A stretch of 64,000 nt of DNA. Source: Liopterus haemorrhoidalis. Lineage: Eukaryota; Arthropoda; Insecta; Coleoptera; Dytiscidae. The notes below the pieces were generated by a model. That model was not told the origin of the DNA, searched no databases, and worked only from the letters and a program-made list of their open reading frames with translations. Each line of letters opens with the position of its first letter. Positions within the stretch are counted from its first letter, which is position 1. Of the stretch, positions 58,628-64,000 are shown piece after piece. The stretch lies in the NCBI GenBank assembly GCA_963971575.1, contig OZ020622.1, positions 33,572,301-33,636,300 of the forward strand, given 5' to 3'. Position numbers and translations under genes: made by a program.

Positions 58628-61600
58628 TTAAGGTAAATTAAAGTCGGGCAATGAGTTTGGTATATTTGAATAGAATTCCTTTACACTATAGGGCCCCATT
58701 CTTGAAATTATATTATTAATGTTATTTTTGAAATGCTTTTTATTTTTACAATTTTTTAGTTCTTCAGGAAGACTATTAAATAATTTAGCCCCTTGAATTA
58801 ACGGCGATTTGCTAGAGAAGGTTAAATGGTGGGCTGGAATATGGAGGTTATAGTATCGGGTGTTATAATTATGAGAGTTAGTTGAATTTAGAGCATCTTT
58901 GTTATCAAATATATGTAATAAGATTTGAAGTACATATATACCAGGAACTGTCAGAATTTTATGCGTCTTAAAGAAGTTACGGCAAGAGTCCAACGGATGA
59001 AGTTTGAACATTGTACGAATGATACGTTTTTGAGTAATGAAAACATCGCTGGCCTTACTGCCAGCCCCCCAATGTATGATACCATATGTCAAACGTGAAA
59101 GAACATGAGCATTGTAAAAGAGACGGAGATGAACACAATCTAGGACATCCCTGAGCACTCTCACTTGATAGCATACAGCATTCAGTTTAGAGACCAATGA
59201 AGCACAGTGACTCTTCCAATTTAAATGTTCGTCCATTTCAAAACCCAAAAGTTTTATATTCTTAAACTCACTTATTATCTGCTCATTACATATTAATGGA
59301 TCATTAATATTTTGTGGGTTTCTATAATTTAAATTGAAACAGACAATTCCAGTTTTGCTGTAGTTCAAGTGAAGTTGGTTGGCATTGAACCAGGTTATTA
59401 AATCAGTTAATATTTCCTGACATAAAGATTTGGTGTCCTGAATATTTGATCCTTTTACCAAAAGAGAGGTATCATCAGCATATAGGACCGGTAAAACCAT
59501 CTTATGTTTTTCCAGGTATTTAGGCAAGTCATTCATAAATAAAATGAATAGTAGGGGGCCTAGTATGGAACCTTGTGGAACACCAATTGAATTATGTTCT
59601 ACCTCCGATTTGAACTTTAGTGAGTCTTTCTGTGAAATGTGTGTGAGCTCTACAAATTGGGAGCGGTTCGTAAGATATGACTGTAACCAATCTAGTACTG
59701 AACCGCGTATGCCATATTTTTCGAGTTTAAATAGTAAGATTTCATGACTTACGCAATCAAATGCTCGACTGAGGTCACAAAATATACCAATAGGGCAGTC
59801 GTTAGCCTCAAGGGTACAACAAATTTCATTTAAAAATGCATTTATAGCAGTTAGGGTTGAGAATTTGCTACGAAAACCATGTTGTTGAGGAGTCAAAATG
59901 TTTTTAGTAGTGATGTAACTTAGCAGTCTGTTATACATACTATATTCATAAATTTTAGCAAAGACTGAGCAAAGAGCAATGGGTCTATAGTTTTTAACGT
60001 TAGTCTGATCCCCTTTCTTAAAAATTGGATTTATTTTAACTCGCTTTAATATTGAGGGAAAATGCCCTTGAGCAAAAGAAATATTTATCAAATGGGTTAA
60101 TGGAGCAATAATATTGGGTAAACAGACTTTTAATATCATATCGGGAATTTCATCAGGACCACCGGACAGCTTATTTTTAAGTTTATTATTTAACAATGAG
60201 AGTAGTTCAAATTCGGTATAGGGTTCAAGAAACATACTGTTAGCGAAAGAGATACCCGGACTACAATATAGACTCCGATCTTCCACTGGCGATTTTAACT
60301 CCGAAGAAAGTTTCTTCGGCTCATTAATAAAAAATTGGTTAAAAGAATTAGCAATTATAGTAGGGTCAGTTTCTAGCGAGTTATCTTTACGGAGTGTTAG
60401 ATTTTTGTGAAATTTAGATTTATTAGTTAGTTCTGAAACCACTCGCCAAGGCACTTTTGGTTTATTTTCAGTAATTGAGTCCTGTATTAAAGACATATAG
60501 TATGTTTTCTTAGCTTTTTTGATTAAATTAATATGCTCTTTCCTTTTAAGTTTATAGAAAGCCTTAAACTGGGGATACATTTGTTGTATCAGATAAAGGT
60601 CTTTTAAATATACACTGGATAAAATAATTTTATTATCCATCCACGGATTTGTTTTAGATTTCTGTTTACATAATTTAAAAGGAAAACAGTCATTGAAATA
60701 ATATGAGAATTGTTCATAAAATCTATTGAAAGCATTTTCAGCATTAGTAAGAGTTAATACTTCATCCCATTCCTCAGTAACAAGACTTTGCTGAAAATAG
60801 TGTATATTAGACGCCGAGAAAATTCTTTTCTTAAAATTAACATTACTAGAGTTAAGAGCTGAATGAAATTTTGTGTCAAATAGTACCACCCGGTGATCAG
60901 AATACCAAATATCATGAACTGTACTAAAATCACTATGACCAATATTTGTAAAGATATGATCGATCATTGACTCAGTTGTTGCAGTGACTCTCGTAGGGGA
61001 GTCAACTTTCATTAAAAGGCCATATGAGGAAAAAAGTTCCTTAAGTATGAAAAAATTGGGGTCATTATCAAGAGGGTCATAGTTAAAATCACCAGCAAAA
61101 ATGAAGTTTTCTCCGGCTTTGTAAATATCATGAAGTAAGGTATTCAAGTACTCAAAAAATATATCTGTATCACCATCCGGAGACCGGTAAATAGTTATGA
61201 GATTTAACTTTTGTCTTGCCGTAAATTCCCAAACCAAACCACATACTTCAATATGTTTAGTCAAACAATATTTACTTAAGTTTAGATTATAGGTTGTTAA
61301 TGAAACGTTGGACCATATTCCAACGCCACCACCTTTGGTTTTATCCCTGCAAAAAAAAGATGAAAGTTTGAGGTTACCAAAATTTAAATTAATCAGTTCG
61401 CTTTCAGCTGACCAGAGTTCTGTTAGACATAAAAATTTAAAATTACTTTTACTCAGAAAATCAATTTGTAATTGGCTCACTTTAAAACAATTGATGGATC
61501 TAATGTTGACGAGTAGTAGATCATATGAAACTTCATCAACTTTATCTACAATATTACAATTGTGAGTCTTGCTGGGCGGGGAGCTAGCGGGCACGAAATT

Positions 61601-61804
61601 GTCTTGCTCTAATCGACATTCTAGTTCTACCCTTGTATTTATGGCACACTGAGTGTTAAGACTAAAGAGATCTATCTTGATATTATTGTTGTTTGTTTTT
61701 TCAGGGGTTTCTTCTGGCTGTTTAGTTGAGGTCGATGTTACGAAAAAACTTATTGGGTTCTGTATTGTTGACATTATATGATGTAGTTGAACTGTTGTTT
61801 TCAC
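58628..61804 (-). CDS. CR1-like LINE ORF2: endonuclease and reverse transcriptase
   Basis: 1,058 codons, open. Endonuclease: LLLVNIRSINCFKVSQLQID (N in NIRS), FLCLTELW (glutamate), TIYRSPDGDTDIF, FAGDFNYDPLDNDP, SMIDHIF, YSDHRVVL (Asp-His). RT: SGGPDEIPDMILKVCLPNII, NYRPIALCSVFAKIYEYSMY, QHGFRSKFSTLTAI, FCDLSRAFDCV, GVPQGSILGPLLFILFMNDL, LYADDTSLLV (catalytic box), LLGFEMDEHLNWKSHC, and the C-terminal HNYNTRYYNLHIP. The first ATG lies inside ORF1; the next (MSTIQNPISFF) is an alternative start. Looks competent. Confidence 0.93.
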   Translation of the reverse strand: MKTTVQLHHIMSTIQNPISFFVTSTSTKQPEETPEKTNNNNIKIDLFSLNTQCAINTRVELECRLEQDNFVPASSPPSKTHNCNIVDKVDEVSYDLLLVNIRSINCFKVSQLQIDFLSKSNFKFLCLTELWSAESELINLNFGNLKLSSFFCRDKTKGGGVGIWSNVSLTTYNLNLSKYCLTKHIEVCGLVWEFTARQKLNLITIYRSPDGDTDIFFEYLNTLLHDIYKAGENFIFAGDFNYDPLDNDPNFFILKELFSSYGLLMKVDSPTRVTATTESMIDHIFTNIGHSDFSTVHDIWYSDHRVVLFDTKFHSALNSSNVNFKKRIFSASNIHYFQQSLVTEEWDEVLTLTNAENAFNRFYEQFSYYFNDCFPFKLCKQKSKTNPWMDNKIILSSVYLKDLYLIQQMYPQFKAFYKLKRKEHINLIKKAKKTYYMSLIQDSITENKPKVPWRVVSELTNKSKFHKNLTLRKDNSLETDPTIIANSFNQFFINEPKKLSSELKSPVEDRSLYCSPGISFANSMFLEPYTEFELLSLLNNKLKNKLSGGPDEIPDMILKVCLPNIIAPLTHLINISFAQGHFPSILKRVKINPIFKKGDQTNVKNYRPIALCSVFAKIYEYSMYNRLLSYITTKNILTPQQHGFRSKFSTLTAINAFLNEICCTLEANDCPIGIFCDLSRAFDCVSHEILLFKLEKYGIRGSVLDWLQSYLTNRSQFVELTHISQKDSLKFKSEVEHNSIGVPQGSILGPLLFILFMNDLPKYLEKHKMVLPVLYADDTSLLVKGSNIQDTKSLCQEILTDLITWFNANQLHLNYSKTGIVCFNLNYRNPQNINDPLICNEQIISEFKNIKLLGFEMDEHLNWKSHCASLVSKLNAVCYQVRVLRDVLDCVHLRLFYNAHVLSRLTYGIIHWGAGSKASDVFITQKRIIRTMFKLHPLDSCRNFFKTHKILTVPGIYVLQILLHIFDNKDALNSTNSHNYNTRYYNLHIPAHHLTFSSKSPLIQGAKLFNSLPEELKNCKNKKHFKNNINNIISRMGPYSVKEFYSNIPNSLPDFNLP

Positions 61805-62927
61805 TGACTCTTTTCTTTATCTCTTTTAAAATGATTCTCTTTCCAACAATATTGAGATGTAAACCATGTCTGGTAAAACATTTTACGGAAAGATAACTAG
61901 AGTCTATGATAGAGATTCTATTGGTGAATACATTACATAGTTTAAAATTGTTTTGTACGACTATGGAGTTGAAACTTATTTTGTTGTACCAAAAGGGAGT
62001 CAAGACTATAATGAGATTAGTATGATGTAGTTTTTCTTTGATCATCTGTAGAAACGGCGAGGATATGTAGTCCTTGTCCAAAGCGTTGTTGGACCCGCCA
62101 AAAAGAATAACGTAGTCATTTTTATTGTAATTGTGCGCCATATTGATAGCATCTTCTGCTAGGGTTTGAAACTTGGCATTTGGTTTAGTAATGCATAATG
62201 TATTAAACTGTTCAGAGTTAAATATTTGATTCATGAGAAGACCACAGTTTCTTCCTTGGCTATCGGACATTAGAAGGATTTTATTCTTCTCAGTATTGGA
62301 CTGTTGGATTGTGCAGTTGGTAATTGAGGCTCTACTGTCCATATTGTGTTCCGTTCCCTTTTTATATGTTATCATCAACGACTTTAGTTCAGATATTTTC
62401 CTTTTCAGCGCTTCTATCTCTGAATTTAGATCCTTTGATTCTATATCTTTAAGCTGAAGTGTATTTTGAAACTTACTAATAGCCAGCTCTAAATTTTCAC
62501 AATTTTCGCAGCTGACTCTTTGAGTTTTCATTTGTATAACTTTAGATTCTAAATTATCAATTAGTTTTGCCTGCTCTTCTATTTTACTAATTAAGGATTC
62601 TTCTGCATCTATGGCAAGAGTCTGAAAACTGTCGGAACTACGTTTGATTCGCTTAATGTGAGAGTCTTTATTTTGAATTTCATTCATAAGGTCACAGATT
62701 TTTTCCTTTAGTAGATTGTTTTCAATAGAAATATCATCTGTCTCTAGTATCTTTATCTTTCCATTTTCAATGTTCAGTAATAGAGTCTCTAAGAAGGATT
62801 TCCTAAGATTTTGCACAAGTACGCCCCTTTCAGATAGTTTCTGTTGTAGAGTTTCAAATTTCAAGTTCGAAGTGATATTAAGTATTTCCGGCATTGTACG
62901 TAGTTGTTTTTTATTTAGAGTAACCAA
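61722..62927 (-). CDS. CR1-like LINE ORF1: coiled coil plus SGNH-type esterase
   Basis: 401 codons. Residues ~60-190 form a coiled coil (SLISKIEEQAKLIDNLESKV, IEALKRKISELKSLM). Residues ~215-385 are an SGNH/GDSL-like hydrolase: KILLMSDSQGRN (Ser), VILFGGSNNALDKDY (Gly-Asn block), TRHGLHLNIVGKRII (His). Esterase-bearing ORF1 proteins are known in CR1-type LINEs and are thought to help RNA binding or membrane contact. It overlaps the ORF2 start. Confidence 0.88.
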   Translation of the reverse strand: MVTLNKKQLRTMPEILNITSNLKFETLQQKLSERGVLVQNLRKSFLETLLLNIENGKIKILETDDISIENNLLKEKICDLMNEIQNKDSHIKRIKRSSDSFQTLAIDAEESLISKIEEQAKLIDNLESKVIQMKTQRVSCENCENLELAISKFQNTLQLKDIESKDLNSEIEALKRKISELKSLMITYKKGTEHNMDSRASITNCTIQQSNTEKNKILLMSDSQGRNCGLLMNQIFNSEQFNTLCITKPNAKFQTLAEDAINMAHNYNKNDYVILFGGSNNALDKDYISSPFLQMIKEKLHHTNLIIVLTPFWYNKISFNSIVVQNNFKLCNVFTNRISIIDSSYLSVKCFTRHGLHLNIVGKRIILKEIKKRVSENNSSTTSYNVNNTEPNKFFRNIDLN

Positions 62928-62940
62928 TAATAATATCTAG

Positions 62941-63698
62941 TAATATAATTAAGAGGACAAAAAGAAAATATATAATATATTAAATTTAAATAAATTAAAG
63001 AAAAGAAATTTTATGAGTACGGTACTGTATACTTAGAGTTATAATGAAATAAGGATTAAACAAAACAAAAAATAATAATAATAAGAAAAATAATAAAGAT
63101 ATAAAGTACAATAATAAAACAGTATACTACAGGTGATCAGAAACAGTTTGTAAACAATATTATTGGAAGACAATAAGTTAATAGGCAATAGTTAATAATA
63201 ATTATTGGTTTATACAGAATTGGAAAACAATAATGATCGGTATGTACATATATATTAGCAAAAAAACAGTTAGAACATTATTGAAATTCCAAATATGTTA
63301 AATTTGACAGGTGGTTATAACCTATAAATATATACTGCAGATTTGCAGTTTTTAAGACAATATGGCATATAAACTTAGTATGCAAGATAATAAATATAAA
63401 ATTAAACATAAAATATTAGTTATTAACTGGATTGATCAGTTAATTGATTACAATATTTATAAATTACAATTTTGATAATGACTTGTTGAGTGCCCCTGGT
63501 AATGAATAACTCTGACAGGAGAAAACAGCTGTTTTTGACATACAGCGTATAGGTTAGATTTAAAATATTTGTTTTATTATGGAATAAAAACGGAAAAAAA
63601 CTTACATGTAAGCGATATTCTGTCAAAAATAAAATTTGATTTGATAGTCAATAATTAAAAACTTGATAAACGTCAAAGAAATTAAAATTAATTTATAG
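62941..63698. other. AT-rich stretch, probably LINE leader then intergenic
   Basis: No motif or frame recognised. A/T-rich runs continue to 63690. Confidence 0.35.
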
Positions 63699-63944
63699 GC
63701 GCGAAAACACAATGTTACACCCACATCAGCGGCACTCAACGAACTAGACTATCTGATATCGCAAGTTCCAACCTTCAATCCAAGATTAATCCGGGATACT
63801 TCCCCCACCCTTCGAAACCATCTAAGATGCAACCAAGATTTATCAAATTTTTGGAACGCTTTTAGGATAGATGGGATAGATAGGTTATCTGTGTGTCAGT
63901 CACAAAACATCTGTCAGGTGAATGTTACCGTAAACATCAATTAA
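63699..63944 (+). CDS. Unrecognised plus-strand reading frame without a start codon
   Basis: 82 codons are open from just after a TAG (63696) to TAA (63944), in a small patch of higher complexity and GC. It reads TSAALNELDYLISQVPTFNP, then RLIRDTSPTLRNHLRCNQDL and NFWNAFRIDGIDRLSVCQSQ. It could be an exon or a piece of a transposon ORF. I do not recognise it. Confidence 0.25.
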   Translation, partial: ARKHNVTPTSAALNELDYLISQVPTFNPRLIRDTSPTLRNHLRCNQDLSNFWNAFRIDGIDRLSVCQSQNICQVNVTVNIN

Positions 63945-64000
63945 TTATAGTAGGATTCTGGATTAGAACGTCTAATTATGGAAATGTTTATATATAGCAA

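Larger units (their letters stand above)
58362..62940 (-). mobile_element. CR1-like LINE with both ORFs open
   Basis: ORF1 (61722-62927) with esterase and ORF2 (58628-61804) with endonuclease and RT overlap by 83 bp in different frames. The 3' UTR includes an ACAT-rich microsatellite and ends with AATAAA and TTATTATTATTATG at about 58362. Esterase ORF1 plus APE endonuclease/RT without RNase H identifies the CR1/L2/Rex1 side of the Jockey superfamily. The 5' limit is not defined; the leader may run past 62940. Confidence 0.88.

Overview
This is an AT-rich stretch of an arthropod nuclear genome, most likely from an insect; the order cannot be fixed from the window alone. The evidence is the mix of transposable elements (I-like, R1-like and CR1-like LINEs; Copia and Ty3/gypsy; Penelope; hAT, piggyBac, Harbinger, IS630/Tc1-like, pogo and Crypton-like pieces), a short run of the insect telomere unit CCTAA, consensus GT/AG introns, and a chuvirus-like glycoprotein fossil. 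No bacterial-style operon, rRNA, tRNA or CRISPR array was seen. No intact housekeeping gene was recognised. The only possible host genes are two Myb/SANT-like genes (137-1002 and 14.4-15.6 kb) and a multi-exon SAM-domain gene (34.4-35.2 kb), and each could itself derive from a transposon.

Layout. 0-4.3 kb: a Myb/SANT-like gene, a GC-rich patch and a MITE with perfect 51-bp terminal inverted repeats (TIRs). 4.3-14 kb: a dead hAT transposase, then a composite unit (LINE 5' end with a PHD finger, ~110-bp tandem repeats, Copia RNase H fragment, MADF-gene tail) repeated three times; the middle unit carries a 5'-truncated LINE and a 1,081-bp insert with a viral-type glycoprotein and an acidic SSSEE-repeat reading frame. 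14-20 kb: a split Myb/SANT gene whose upstream region is interrupted by a 5'-truncated I-like LINE. 20-35 kb: LINE, hAT, Penelope and piggyBac relics, two R1-like LINEs (one holding a deleted Copia element), then the SAM gene. 36-47.3 kb: one decayed Ty3/gypsy element on the minus strand, broken open by a 1.6-kb LTR-like insertion and a full-length 6.1-kb I-like LINE with both ORFs open. 47-52.5 kb: a third, short I-like copy, and an IS630/Tc1-like transposase gene split by a complete 3.07-kb Harbinger element and by a 54-bp fragment of the I-like tail. 52.5-64 kb: a solo LTR, LINE and tyrosine-recombinase relics, a second ORF-bearing LTR-like element (2.1 kb) inside another LINE, and a CR1-like LINE with both ORFs open (esterase ORF1; endonuclease-RT ORF2).

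What stands out. Two LTR-like insertions (37107-38724 and 55420-57549) have TG...CA ends, 4-bp target duplications, a TATA box near one end and a polyadenylation signal near the other, and each encodes a basic, proline-rich protein. The two proteins share conserved N- and C-terminal blocks although the DNA around them has diverged. I do not recognise this protein family; it is the best candidate here for something undescribed. Nested insertions with readable target duplications also give a relative history: gypsy, IS630-like, R1-like and LINE elements are old; the Harbinger, the LTR-like elements, Copia and the I-like copies came later.
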